Assembly: GCF_042654345.1 (NCBI RefSeq)
Contig: NZ_JBHSGB010000003.1
Span: forward strand, 1-64,000
Length of the DNA: 64,000 bases
Direction of reading: 5' to 3'
DNA from: Pararheinheimera marina
GTDB lineage: Bacteria; Pseudomonadota; Gammaproteobacteria; Enterobacterales; Alteromonadaceae
The translations under genes were made by a program, and so were the position numbers. The notes below the pieces were generated by a model. It did no database searches. It saw only the letters and a list, made by a program, of their open reading frames with translations, and was not told the DNA's origin. Shown here piece by piece: positions 8,244 through 18,103 of this stretch. The stretch's first letter is position 1. Each line of letters starts with the position of its first letter.

Positions 8244-9271
8244 TGCCTGTTCAGATACACCAATGGGCTGATATCGCAGAACATTACAATGACGGTTTGT
8301 TGTTAGGTAATGGCGCCAGTATTGCTGTTGACCCTCGCTTTAGTTATTCGTCGTTGTTTGCAGCTGCAAGTGAGCGTGGTTTTTTAACTGAACCGGTGCG
8401 GCAAGTTTTTGAACGTTTTGATAATTCTACTGATTTTGAGTATGTGCTCAGAAAACTATGGCAGGCAAAGCAGGTCAATCAGGCATTAGGAATTGAGTCA
8501 GAAGTAGTTGATGCTGCCTATCAGCAGGTTAGAACAGCATTAATTGAAACTATACGAGCAACGCATCTAACTCACGCCGAAGCTTTGCCAAATCTTGAAC
8601 CCATATACCAATTTATGCGTCGGTTTAAAACAGTACTGTCTCTTAACTACGACCTTATTGTTTACTGGGCAGCTCTTCGTGGTAACGATGCTTTAGCGGG
8701 CGAGCACAGGTTTAAAGATTGCTTAGTCAATGGTGCTTTGGATGATGACTGGGCGAGGTTACGTGAGCCCCTTCGACGCAATCAAACTGTCACTATATTT
8801 TTTTACCCGCATGGCAATTTGGTTCTCGCACGTAATCCAAATGATAGAGAGCTGAAAATCACAGCAGATGGTGGCCGTTTACTCGAGGAAATTATTGCTG
8901 GCTGGGAAAACGGTCGATATGTACCAATGTTTGTCAGTGAAGGCACTAGCGTACAGAAGCGAGAAGCCATCGGAGCATCTAATTATTTATCCGAAGTGTA
9001 TTTTAATGCCATCCCGGATATTGGATCTACGTTGGTGATTTACGGCTGGCGCTTAGGTGAGCAAGAAGCGCATTTATTACATCAACTAAAACGAAGTGTA
9101 CCAAGACGTGTTGCTGTATCGCTTTATCCTCTATGCCCAGAGCACCAGCGTGATGCTGCACGTATTGAAGAACAGCTTCTGTCAATCGGCGTTGCACAAG
9201 TTGAGTTTTTTGATTCACGAAGCTCTGGCTGTTGGAAGAACCCGGTAGTTGCTGATGATGTTGATTTATAG
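8243..9271 (+). CDS. DUF4917 / SIR2-like protein in the restriction operon
   Basis: This 342-residue protein has LLLGNGASIAVD (about 20-31), LSLNYDLIVYW (about 132-142), FYPHGNLVLARN (about 183-194) and a late IYGWRLGEQEAHLL block. These match the GxGxS, NYD, HG and final-strand pattern of SIR2-like Rossmann folds annotated as DUF4917. SIR2-like proteins in defence systems often hydrolyse NAD+ on phage sensing; here that is inference. The start (TGATG) overlaps the hsdS stop, so it is translated with the restriction genes. It may be an abortive back-up effector or a regulator of the island. No membrane segment or second domain is seen. Confidence 0.75.
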   Translation: MPVQIHQWADIAEHYNDGLLLGNGASIAVDPRFSYSSLFAAASERGFLTEPVRQVFERFDNSTDFEYVLRKLWQAKQVNQALGIESEVVDAAYQQVRTALIETIRATHLTHAEALPNLEPIYQFMRRFKTVLSLNYDLIVYWAALRGNDALAGEHRFKDCLVNGALDDDWARLREPLRRNQTVTIFFYPHGNLVLARNPNDRELKITADGGRLLEEIIAGWENGRYVPMFVSEGTSVQKREAIGASNYLSEVYFNAIPDIGSTLVIYGWRLGEQEAHLLHQLKRSVPRRVAVSLYPLCPEHQRDAARIEEQLLSIGVAQVEFFDSRSSGCWKNPVVADDVDL

Positions 9272-9291
9272 AACGATGATGAGGAAATTGA

Positions 9292-11982
9292 ATGACATTC
9301 AGTAAGGAAGGATTTAAGCAGTTTCTTCATGATCGAGGCCACACTGGCAACACAATAAACTCTTATGTTTCAGGTGTTAATCAAGCATCTCACCATGGTG
9401 AGCAAGTGGTTTGGTCAATCTCAGATGTTGCTGCGTTACAACAAATAATCGCAGATTTTGACCATGGAGGGGCATATGAGGAGATAGGTCTTAGGGGGAA
9501 TAATGTTGTCATAAATGCCCTTAAACGATGGGCTGAATATGTAGAATCTGTACCGGCGGAAAATCTGACGAAGTCTTATCTGCTTACCTGGAACCCTGCC
9601 AACGCGAAAGAAGGCGGCTCTGATCAAGTTGTTGTGGGGACAGATATTCAATGGTCTTGTCATTCATCCCAACCACAAGTTGGCGACACCATTTACATAA
9701 TGCAATTAGGTCAGAATCCGCGGGGAATTGTTGCCAAGGGCACTGTATCCCAAACATCATTTGTAGCTCCATACTGGGCTGACACTAATAAAACTTGGCG
9801 TTATATCAAAGTAGATATTGATGAAGTACGCAGGACATGTGGCGATGGCTTACTACCGTTATTATTACTTGAGCGCTTCAATGATAAACAGAACAAGCCA
9901 TTTCGTTGGACACCCATTACCTCTGGTGTTGAAGTACCACAGAGTCTGGCGACTGAGTTGAATACTCAATGGCAAGCTGGTCGTGATGTGCATAGTCTGC
10001 GGCAGTTTATTGAGTGGACTCAGCAAGATGAAGTGAATTCAAGAAGTGAGTGGCTACCGAAATTCAAAGAACGACTGGGAGAAATCCAGCAACTGAAGCA
10101 AAGTGCAACACCGATTGGTGATGATATGCTGGAATGGCTATGGGCTCCACCTTATAACGGTATCTGTTCAGTGATGCCGGGCGTTTTACCCAAAGAAGCA
10201 TTCGAAAAACAAAAGGTCTTTTTAAGAGATGTTGCGGAGTCAATCAGAACTTCGCCATCGGCTGAAACTCATCAAAGTGTCTTCAAAACTTGGAAAGCAG
10301 CAGTAACACAAGGCGCATTTGCGAAGACCTATGAGGTGGTGATTAATCGTGTATTTTCAGCATTTGCAGCTGAGCAGTACAGCACAATCGTTGGCCCAGC
10401 TAACTGTAAAAAAGTGCTGAAGTGCTTACAGCAGGAGTTTACCTTAGATGTGCTTTTGCCTGACGACTGGCCAACTCAAAATGCCTGGATTTTTACTGGC
10501 TTGCAGGAAGCCGGTGTCAATATGACAAAAGTTGCAGAAAATAACGTGGCCATTTGGCAGTTATTTGAAGCGCTGTCGGCTCGAAGTAAAGAAGCAAAAA
10601 TTCAAACTGATTTCTCTGAAGAAGCAGAGGAAAAGGACAGCCCAATGCCAACTGTACATTCAGCCCCATTAAACCAAATCTACTTCGGCCCGCCTGGTAC
10701 CGGTAAGACTTTTATCACGATGGAAGCTGCTGTAAGGGCAGCTGATCCGAGCGCTAGATGGAAGAACCGCGACGAACTGAAGGTGAAGTACAAGGCGTTA
10801 GCCGATGCTGGTCGTATTGTTTTTGTGACCTTTCACCAAAGCTATAGCTATGAAGACTTTGTTGAGGGGCTCACAGCCAGCAGCGATAGCGGAAAAATTC
10901 AGTATGCGCCGAAAAACGGTGTATTTAAAAAGTTGGTACAAAAAGCCAAAGACAACCAACACACTGGTCAGCAAGCAATCAGCACCTCTTTCGAGCGCTG
11001 CTGGGAGCTGTTCTTGGAACAATTATCTGGTAATGCTGAGGGGGTAACGATAACCACCCGTCGTTCAACTTTTTTAATCACGGAAGTTGATGACAATACG
11101 ATTCGATTTGATAAAAGCAGTGGTGACTCGGTTCATTCGCTGTCTGTGAGTACCTTACAAGCAGTGTTTAACCAACAGCGAGTGATTAAAGGAGGCTTAC
11201 AGCCTTATTACGAAAGTTTGATAAGCCATATCAAAGCCTTGGGCGAGCAGCAAAACACTGCGGCTGTCGAGCGCCAGAACTTTGTTTTGGTCATCGACGA
11301 AATCAATCGGGGTAACATTTCCCGTATTTTTGGTGAACTGATTACGTTAATTGAACCGTCCAAACGCCTGGGCGGCAACGAGCCGTTAGAGGTCGTGTTG
11401 CCGCTGACGGGCGACAAGTTTGCGGTGCCGGATAACCTCTACATTATTGGCACTATGAATACTGCTGACCGCTCATTAGCGGGACTGGATTTAGCGCTGC
11501 GCCGTCGCTTTGATTTTATCGAAATGCCACCGCAGCCAGAATTACTGGCAGAAGTGTTCGTCGAAAATATTGATCTCGAGTTGATGCTTAAAACCATCAA
11601 TGATCGCATCAGTGTGTTGTTAGATAAAGACCACTGTATTGGCCATGCGTCATTTATGCATTTGCATCCTGATCACCGGCCTGTCAAGGCACCAGAAACT
11701 GCAAGTCTTGCTGAACTAGCACAGGTGTTTCAGCACAAGGTATTACCGTTGTTGCAGGAATACTTTTTTGAAGACTGGCAGCGTATCGCCTGGGTGCTCA
11801 ATGATCAGAACAAAGTACCAGAATCCGCTTTTATCCGAAAAGCCGCCGGTAAACCCATTGCAGAGCTATTTAAAGGCGTGTCGCAAATCAAAGCGCGGGA
11901 CCGCTGGGAAATCAATCAGGATGCATTTGACAGCGTCGAATCTTACCAGCTGATTTATCAGGACGAGACCGTTGCACAATGA
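9292..11982 (+). CDS. mcrB: McrB-type GTP-driven AAA+ restriction motor with EVE-like N-terminal domain
   Basis: This 896-residue protein is the motor of a type IV (modified-DNA) restriction complex. Residues 1-90 are a helical domain recalling the SAM-like domain of integrases. About 105-215 looks like an EVE/PUA-type reader (TWNPAN, then GDTIYIMQLG and RGIVAKGTV), fit for sensing modified bases. The AAA+ core starts near 460: Walker A YFGPPGTGKT, Walker B VLVIDEINRGN, and the McrB signature GTMNTADRS, which marks GTP rather than ATP use, then RRRFDF (arginine finger). GAGG precedes the start. mcrC overlaps its stop by 4 bases. It lies inside the type I operon. It probably acts on hydroxymethyl- or methylcytosine phage DNA; specificity is inferred. 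Confidence 0.92.
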   Translation: MTFSKEGFKQFLHDRGHTGNTINSYVSGVNQASHHGEQVVWSISDVAALQQIIADFDHGGAYEEIGLRGNNVVINALKRWAEYVESVPAENLTKSYLLTWNPANAKEGGSDQVVVGTDIQWSCHSSQPQVGDTIYIMQLGQNPRGIVAKGTVSQTSFVAPYWADTNKTWRYIKVDIDEVRRTCGDGLLPLLLLERFNDKQNKPFRWTPITSGVEVPQSLATELNTQWQAGRDVHSLRQFIEWTQQDEVNSRSEWLPKFKERLGEIQQLKQSATPIGDDMLEWLWAPPYNGICSVMPGVLPKEAFEKQKVFLRDVAESIRTSPSAETHQSVFKTWKAAVTQGAFAKTYEVVINRVFSAFAAEQYSTIVGPANCKKVLKCLQQEFTLDVLLPDDWPTQNAWIFTGLQEAGVNMTKVAENNVAIWQLFEALSARSKEAKIQTDFSEEAEEKDSPMPTVHSAPLNQIYFGPPGTGKTFITMEAAVRAADPSARWKNRDELKVKYKALADAGRIVFVTFHQSYSYEDFVEGLTASSDSGKIQYAPKNGVFKKLVQKAKDNQHTGQQAISTSFERCWELFLEQLSGNAEGVTITTRRSTFLITEVDDNTIRFDKSSGDSVHSLSVSTLQAVFNQQRVIKGGLQPYYESLISHIKALGEQQNTAAVERQNFVLVIDEINRGNISRIFGELITLIEPSKRLGGNEPLEVVLPLTGDKFAVPDNLYIIGTMNTADRSLAGLDLALRRRFDFIEMPPQPELLAEVFVENIDLELMLKTINDRISVLLDKDHCIGHASFMHLHPDHRPVKAPETASLAELAQVFQHKVLPLLQEYFFEDWQRIAWVLNDQNKVPESAFIRKAAGKPIAELFKGVSQIKARDRWEINQDAFDSVESYQLIYQDETVAQ

Positions 11983-13310
11983 GTAAAGCCGTCGTTGTGC
12001 GCGAATACGCCCGGCTAACATTTGCTGAGCTTGCCGAAAATACTCTAGACCGGGCACAGATCACGGCCAGTGCTTTTCGCTGGTTAGTCGAACTTGGCCA
12101 GCAATTTCGTGCCAATGGTTTGGTCCTGTTGGAACTGGATAATCAACAATGGCTGCGCCTTGATAACTTTGTTGGCGTACTGGAGTCGCCCTGCGGCCAA
12201 GTGATTGAGATCCTGCCAAAACATCGAAGCGCAACGAACTGTATTGATAGTGCCAGGCGGCTGTTATGTAAGCTGATTTGTAACGCGCTGGATATCAAAA
12301 GCAGGGATTCGAGCCACGCCAGTATCGAGCGTTTTGATACTGCCTTACCTGAATGGCTGATGCGACAGTTCTTACAAGAACTGGATTTTCTATTTAAGCG
12401 AGGGCTGCGCTTTGAATATCAGCGCATAGAAGAGCAACAACGTTTTTTACGTGGGCGTTTGGATGTGCAAAAACAACTGCGGCAAGCACCAGGCCGCGAG
12501 CATTTGTTTCATATTCAACATGATGTATTCAGTGCGGACCGCCCCGAAAACCGGTTGCTCAAAACCGCGTTATTGAAAATTTGCGTGACCACACAAGACA
12601 GTGAAAACTGGCGTTTGGCGCATGAATTACAAAGCTTGCTGCATGATTTACCTGATTCGACTGACATCACAGATGATTTTCAGCGTTGGCAAGACAGTCG
12701 CCTGATGGCGCATTACCAAGCCATCAAGCCATGGTGCGAATTTGTGTTAAACCAGCATGTGCCAATCGCAGTTCAGGGCGACTGGCGCGGCTTAAGTTTG
12801 TTATTCCCAATGGAAAAGTTGTTTGAGAGTTATGTGGCAGTTGAGTTGAGCAGAGCTTTAGCCAATCTACCAGGGCGAGGGAACGAGCTTAGACCACAGC
12901 TTGCATCACACTATCTCTGTTCGCATTTGCAAAATGAAATATTCCGCTTGGAGCCAGATTTATCATTAAGGCTTGCATCTTCTAATCAGGCTTATCAGCG
13001 CTGGATTCTAGACACAAAATGGAAGCTGTTATACCTGGACTCACGAGATAAAAACTATGGCATGAGCCAACAAGATTTTTATCAGATGTTTGCTTATGGC
13101 CATAAATACCTGAATGGCCAAGGCACCTTAGTACTGATTTACCCAGCCTGGGATAAGTTTCCGGCCAACGCTGAACCACTGCACTTCTCGTTTAGTTCAG
13201 ACTTGCAGTTATTGGCGTTACCTTATGATTTAGAAGATGAAAATGCTGCGAAAAACTTGATTTCATCGTTGCAACAAGGTATCAAACAAGCAAGTACTGC
13301 AGCGGCATAA
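11979..13310 (+). CDS. mcrC: McrC-type endonuclease subunit
   Basis: This 443-residue partner of McrB has an N-terminal region that stimulates the motor's GTPase (about 1-180; RGRLDVQKQLR is typical of the family) and a C-terminal PD-(D/E)xK nuclease: LEPDLSL near 325, then WILDTKWK near 343, giving D...DxK. It cleaves DNA when translocating McrB complexes meet. The ATG lies within the mcrB stop (ATGAGT...), and hsdR follows after 15 bp, so mcrB, mcrC and hsdR share one transcript. Length is close to usual for long McrC proteins. Confidence 0.92.
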   Translation: MSKAVVVREYARLTFAELAENTLDRAQITASAFRWLVELGQQFRANGLVLLELDNQQWLRLDNFVGVLESPCGQVIEILPKHRSATNCIDSARRLLCKLICNALDIKSRDSSHASIERFDTALPEWLMRQFLQELDFLFKRGLRFEYQRIEEQQRFLRGRLDVQKQLRQAPGREHLFHIQHDVFSADRPENRLLKTALLKICVTTQDSENWRLAHELQSLLHDLPDSTDITDDFQRWQDSRLMAHYQAIKPWCEFVLNQHVPIAVQGDWRGLSLLFPMEKLFESYVAVELSRALANLPGRGNELRPQLASHYLCSHLQNEIFRLEPDLSLRLASSNQAYQRWILDTKWKLLYLDSRDKNYGMSQQDFYQMFAYGHKYLNGQGTLVLIYPAWDKFPANAEPLHFSFSSDLQLLALPYDLEDENAAKNLISSLQQGIKQASTAAA

Positions 13311-13325
13311 AAACAGGGACGAAGG

Positions 13326-16300
13326 ATGACCGAAGATCAGCTCGAACAGGAAGTTTTGCAGTGGTTCACTGAAACCGGCTACACCCATATCTGTGGTTAC
13401 AATATCGCGCCCGATGGCCCTGTGCCTGAGCGAGCCGATTATGTTCAACCGGTGTTGGTTGAGCGTTTGCGTTATGCCATTGCCCGCATTAACCCGCAAA
13501 TACCATTGGTGGCCCGTGAAGATGCCATCAAGCAAGTGTTGGATTTAGGCATTCCTGCGCTACTCACCGCAAACCGGCATTTTCATAACTTGTTGGTGAA
13601 TGGTGTTCCTGTTCGATACCAAAAAGACGGCGAAACCCGTGGTGATTTTGTTTACCTGATTGATTGGGAAAACCGACAAGGCCTCAATGAGTTTTTAGCG
13701 GTTAATCAATACACCTTAAAAGGCCCAAAACATTCGCGCAGGCCCGACATTATTCTGTTTATCAACGGCTTGCCATTGGTGCTGTTAGAGCTGAAAAACC
13801 CTGCCGATGTGAATGCTGATATTTGGAAAGCTTACGACCAAATTCAGACTTATAAAGAACAAATTCCTGATGTGTTCCAGTACAACGAAATTCTGGTGAT
13901 TTCCGATGGCTCGGAAGCACGGATGGGGTCGCTTTCCAGTAACGCTGAACGTTATATGCAGTGGCGTACCATCGATGGTGTGAAACTCGACCCGCTGGGC
14001 CAATTTAATGAACTGGAAACCATGGTGCGCGGCGTATTTGCGCCTGAGTATTTCCTCGATTACTTGCGGTTTTTTGTGCTGTTTGAAGATGACGGTACTT
14101 TGGTGAAAAAGATCGCCGGTTATCACCAATTCCATGCGGTGCGTGCCGCCATTACGCAAGTCGTTACCGCTTCGCGCTCTGATAATCAATCCGCGAAAAA
14201 AGGCAAAGGCGGTGTGGTTTGGCATACCCAAGGCAGTGGTAAAAGTATCACCATGACCTGCTTTGCCGCCCGAGTGATGCGCGAAGCGGCAATGCAAAAC
14301 CCGACCATTGTGGTCATTACCGACCGCAATGATTTGGATGGCCAATTGTTTGGCGTGTTCTCACTGGCACAAGATTTATTGCGTGAGCAGCCAGTGCAAG
14401 TGGAAACACGGCAAGACTTGCGTGCAAAACTAAGTAACCGGCCATCCGGTGGTATCGTTTTCGCCACCATTCAAAAGTTCGCCCCTGGCGAAGATGAAGA
14501 TGTGTTTCCGCTATTATCCGACCGGCATAACATTGTGGTTATTGCCGACGAAGCGCACCGTACTCAGTATGGTTTTGAAGCCAAGCTTAAAGAGAAAGCA
14601 GCATCTGTCGGCGAAGCGTCTGGCAAATATGTCTACCAAGTCGGTTACGCCCAGCATTTACGCGACGCATTGCCCAACGCCACCTTCGTGGCCTTTACCG
14701 GCACGCCAGTTTCCAGTGAAGATCGCGACACTCGCGCTGTGTTTGGTGATTACATCCACATCTACGACATGCAGCAAGCGAAAGAAGATGGCGCGACTGT
14801 GGCCATTTATTACGAATCACGCTTGGCCAAGCTCAGCTTAAAAGCCGATGAGTTACCGCATATCGATGAGGAAGTGGATGAGCTGGCTGAAGATGAAGAA
14901 GAATCGCAGCAAAGCAAACTGAAGACTCGCTGGGCGGCGCTGGAAAAAGTCGTCGGTGCCGAGCCAAGGATTGCTAAAGTGGCCGCAGATTTGGTCGCCC
15001 ACTTTGAAGAGCGCAATCAGACACAATTGGGCAAAGCCATGGTGGTGGCGATGAGCCGCGAGATCTGTGTGCACTTGTACGATGCTATTGTCGCGCTTAA
15101 ACCCGAGTGGCACGATGAAGACCCAGAAAAGGGGGCGATCAAAATCGTCATGACTGGCTCTGCCAGCGACAAAGCTTTGCTTCGCCCGCACATTTACCCG
15201 AAACAAGTGAAAAAGCGACTAGAAAAGCGCTTTAAAGATCCGAAAGACTCGCTGCAGCTGGTCATTGTGCGCGATATGTGGCTCACTGGCTTTGATGCGC
15301 CTTGTGTGCATACGCTGTATGTGGATAAACCGATGAAAGGCCACAACCTGATGCAGGCCATTGCACGGGTAAACCGCGTATTTAAAGACAAACAAGGTGG
15401 CTTGGTTGTTGATTACATCGGCATTGCCAACGAACTGAAATCAGCCCTGAAGGAATACACCGCTAGTAATGGCCGAGGTAAACCAACGGTCGATACAGCT
15501 GAAGCCTGGGCGGTGCTTGAGGAAAAACTCGATATCCTGCGCGGCCTGATGCATGGTTTTGACTACAGCGATTTTGAGGCCAGTAGCCACAAATTATTGG
15601 CTGGTGCCGCCAACCATATTCTTGGCATCAAAGATGGCAAGAAGCGTTTTGCCGACAATGCATTGGCCATGAGCAAAGCCTTTAGCTTGTGCTGCACCAT
15701 GGATGAAGCCAAAGCCGTGCGCGAAGAAGTAGCGTTCTTGCAGGCCGTCAAAGTCATCCTGACCAAAAAGGATGTGTCGGATAAAAAACGCAGCGACGAA
15801 GAAAAAGACCTCGCCATCCGGCAAATCATTGGTCAGGCCATTGTGTCCGATCAGGTGGTCGATATCTTCGCTGCGGTCGGCCTCGATAAACCCAACATAG
15901 GCCTGCTCGATGATGACTTCTTAGCGGAAGTACAAAACCTGCCCGAGAAAAACTTGGCGGTCGAACTTTTGGAACGGTTACTGGAAGGCGAGATCAAATC
16001 CCGTTTTTCCACCAACCTCATTCAGCAGAAGAAATTCTCAGAGTTGCTCAGTAACGTCGTTACCCGTTACCAAAACCGCAGCATTGAAACTGCGCAAGTG
16101 ATGGAAGAATTGGTCGAAATGGCCAAAAAGTTCAAAGAAGCCGCCAAACGCGGTGAAGCGCTTGGCCTTTCCGATGACGAAGTGAAGTTCTACGACGCAC
16201 TGGCCAACAACGAAGCAGCAGTGCTGCAGCTGGGCGATGAAACGCTGAAGAAAATCGCCCACGAACTCACCGATAACCTGCGTAAAAACATCACCATCGA

Positions 16301-16448
16301 TTGGAGTAAACGCGAAAGCGTGCGCGCCAGTTTGCGTTTGATGGTGAAGCGGATTCTGCGCAAGTACAAGTATCCGCCAGATATGGCAGATGATGCGGTG
16401 CAGCTGGTGTTGTCGCAGGCGGAAAGCCTTGGGGAAGAGTGGGTTTAA
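13326..16448 (+). CDS. hsdR: Type I restriction endonuclease motor subunit (HsdR)
   Basis: This 1040-residue subunit translocates and cuts unmodified DNA. The N-terminal nuclease shows RPDIILFINGLPLVLLELKN (about 138-157), the D...ExK pattern. The SF2 helicase follows: Walker A HTQGSGKS (about 300), VVIADEAHR (DEAH, about 405), AFTGTP (about 459) and motif VI AIARVNRVF (about 678-686). A long helical C-terminus docks to the methylase. GAAGGATG at the start places the ribosome site. It closes the operon; 81 bp separates it from the next, A+T-richer gene pair. Confidence 0.95.
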   Translation: MTEDQLEQEVLQWFTETGYTHICGYNIAPDGPVPERADYVQPVLVERLRYAIARINPQIPLVAREDAIKQVLDLGIPALLTANRHFHNLLVNGVPVRYQKDGETRGDFVYLIDWENRQGLNEFLAVNQYTLKGPKHSRRPDIILFINGLPLVLLELKNPADVNADIWKAYDQIQTYKEQIPDVFQYNEILVISDGSEARMGSLSSNAERYMQWRTIDGVKLDPLGQFNELETMVRGVFAPEYFLDYLRFFVLFEDDGTLVKKIAGYHQFHAVRAAITQVVTASRSDNQSAKKGKGGVVWHTQGSGKSITMTCFAARVMREAAMQNPTIVVITDRNDLDGQLFGVFSLAQDLLREQPVQVETRQDLRAKLSNRPSGGIVFATIQKFAPGEDEDVFPLLSDRHNIVVIADEAHRTQYGFEAKLKEKAASVGEASGKYVYQVGYAQHLRDALPNATFVAFTGTPVSSEDRDTRAVFGDYIHIYDMQQAKEDGATVAIYYESRLAKLSLKADELPHIDEEVDELAEDEEESQQSKLKTRWAALEKVVGAEPRIAKVAADLVAHFEERNQTQLGKAMVVAMSREICVHLYDAIVALKPEWHDEDPEKGAIKIVMTGSASDKALLRPHIYPKQVKKRLEKRFKDPKDSLQLVIVRDMWLTGFDAPCVHTLYVDKPMKGHNLMQAIARVNRVFKDKQGGLVVDYIGIANELKSALKEYTASNGRGKPTVDTAEAWAVLEEKLDILRGLMHGFDYSDFEASSHKLLAGAANHILGIKDGKKRFADNALAMSKAFSLCCTMDEAKAVREEVAFLQAVKVILTKKDVSDKKRSDEEKDLAIRQIIGQAIVSDQVVDIFAAVGLDKPNIGLLDDDFLAEVQNLPEKNLAVELLERLLEGEIKSRFSTNLIQQKKFSELLSNVVTRYQNRSIETAQVMEELVEMAKKFKEAAKRGEALGLSDDEVKFYDALANNEAAVLQLGDETLKKIAHELTDNLRKNITIDWSKRESVRASLRLMVKRILRKYKYPPDMADDAVQLVLSQAESLGEEWV

Positions 16449-16529
16449 CGAAATATAGCCAGATGCGTGAATCCCTATTAACGTTCGCGTTGAAAAATAT
16501 TTGAATTAATTAGCAATGAAGGAAAGAGC

Positions 16530-18101
16530 GTGAAGGACCAAACAATGAATACAGCTCAAACTAAAAGTCAGTTACGTGAGCAAAGACTGCAAGAACTATT
16601 AAACAGTTGTCAGCAGCAAGTTTTGCAACAAGTAATAGGCCCATTTGGCTTAACTCCGGCGATGTTTGAAGATAAAGCTGGGGGGAATGTAACTACTCAA
16701 CATAATGCCGACCAAGGGATTTTTGCAAAAGGTACAGAAGAGTATGGTCGTGATGCTGATTATGACTATACCCAAGCGAAAAAGGATAAAATGAGGGAAG
16801 CGGTACAAAACGGCACAATGGATAGTCAGGTCTTTGTAGACGAATATACCGGCAAAATAGAACCAACTCGAAGAACAACGAATTCTGGAAAGCAATTTTT
16901 AAATGCGGAAGCAGATCATACAATTCCACTTGCTGAAATTCATCGAAAAGGTGGTTGGATGCTGGATAAGAACACCCGCAAAAAAATAGCATCAGAGAAA
17001 GATAATCTTCACTTTACAACTATGGAGAATAATCGAGAAAAAAGCGATAAACCTGCCGAGAGAGCGTTGTCTGAAGAAAATGGATATGACCCAGAAATTG
17101 TAACACCGATCATAGATAAAGCGCGGGAGTCGATTGATCAGCATATGCCTACGACATCCGACAGGATTAAATATCATGGAAAAGAATTGGCTGTAACCGG
17201 TGTAAAAGAAGCTGGTAAAAACGCGTTACGGCAAGCCCTTGGTACCCTCCTGTATGAGTTTATTAATGGTTCATTTGTTGAAATAAAAAAATTAATAAAC
17301 CAACCAGATGATGAATCGTTAATTGACCGCTTAATTGCAGCATTTAAACGTGTTGCAAACCGCGTGATAGCAAAACTAAAAGATGCATTGCAATCTGCTC
17401 TACAGGGCGGTGTGCAGGGTTTTGTTAGCAACTTACTTACGTTTATTATCAACTCTGTTATTACAACTTCAGCAAAAGTAGTCACCATTATTCGTGAAGG
17501 TATGAAAGGTTTATGGGACGCAATCAAGCTGTTAGTCAACCCACCGAAAGATCAACCTTTTAGCGAAGTTTGTCGTCAAGTTGCCAAGATATTTGCCGGT
17601 GTTGTCACTATGGGGCTGGGCATGTTGTTAGAAGAGTCCATCAAGGGCTTTATTATGACCATCCCAATTCTGGTTCCAATGGCCGAAGTTATTTCTCTCG
17701 CGGTTACGGGTATTTTAACTGGGATAACTACAGCATTAGTAATATTCGGAATTGACCGGTTCTTTGATTGGTTATCAACTACAGGGACTGAATTGCTGCA
17801 AGCCCAGGAAGCAAATCTTGCTGAGATGAAAAAGAATATTCATCTCATGGCAGATTGGGTTGAATCGCAATATCAGTGTTCGATTCAGTACCAACAGATC
17901 GCAACTGAATATGGCGCAATAGAAAATAATTTCCGTTTGTCTTTGGACCACACGACTGCCGCTGTTGATATTGGTAAACGCATCTTAGATAACCGTGCTA
18001 AAACCATTATTAACTTGGAAAAAGGCATCGATAAATTTAAAAGTCAGCAAGACGAATTAGAGCTATTAATGCAAAATTTCGAAGAACATAAGGACAAATA
18101 A
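16530..18101 (+). CDS. HNH-motif protein with membrane segments and coiled-coil tail
   Basis: This 523-residue protein is unusual. Residues 1-120 are polar. About 127-175 reads as an HNH/treble-clef nuclease: ADHTIPLAE (D129-H130), then NLHFTTMENN and REKSDK, matching the DH...N...N/K pattern. Residues 235-300 are amphipathic helix; hydrophobic stretches at about 299-320, 352-370 and 374-408 look like membrane segments; 415-523 is helical and probably coiled coil. GTG at 16530 has GGAAAG upstream; an ATG at 16545 with AAGGA is equally possible. The next gene starts 3 bp after its stop. The pair is A+T-richer than hsdR and sits at the edge of a defence island. A membrane-tethered nuclease effector is my inference; no known system is identified. 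Confidence 0.65.
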   Translation: MKDQTMNTAQTKSQLREQRLQELLNSCQQQVLQQVIGPFGLTPAMFEDKAGGNVTTQHNADQGIFAKGTEEYGRDADYDYTQAKKDKMREAVQNGTMDSQVFVDEYTGKIEPTRRTTNSGKQFLNAEADHTIPLAEIHRKGGWMLDKNTRKKIASEKDNLHFTTMENNREKSDKPAERALSEENGYDPEIVTPIIDKARESIDQHMPTTSDRIKYHGKELAVTGVKEAGKNALRQALGTLLYEFINGSFVEIKKLINQPDDESLIDRLIAAFKRVANRVIAKLKDALQSALQGGVQGFVSNLLTFIINSVITTSAKVVTIIREGMKGLWDAIKLLVNPPKDQPFSEVCRQVAKIFAGVVTMGLGMLLEESIKGFIMTIPILVPMAEVISLAVTGILTGITTALVIFGIDRFFDWLSTTGTELLQAQEANLAEMKKNIHLMADWVESQYQCSIQYQQIATEYGAIENNFRLSLDHTTAAVDIGKRILDNRAKTIINLEKGIDKFKSQQDELELLMQNFEEHKDK

Positions 18102-18103
18102 GA

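Noticed and set aside
13785..14345. Minus-strand frame of 186 residues inside hsdR
   Set aside because: Complement of conserved nuclease and helicase motifs; no start signals.
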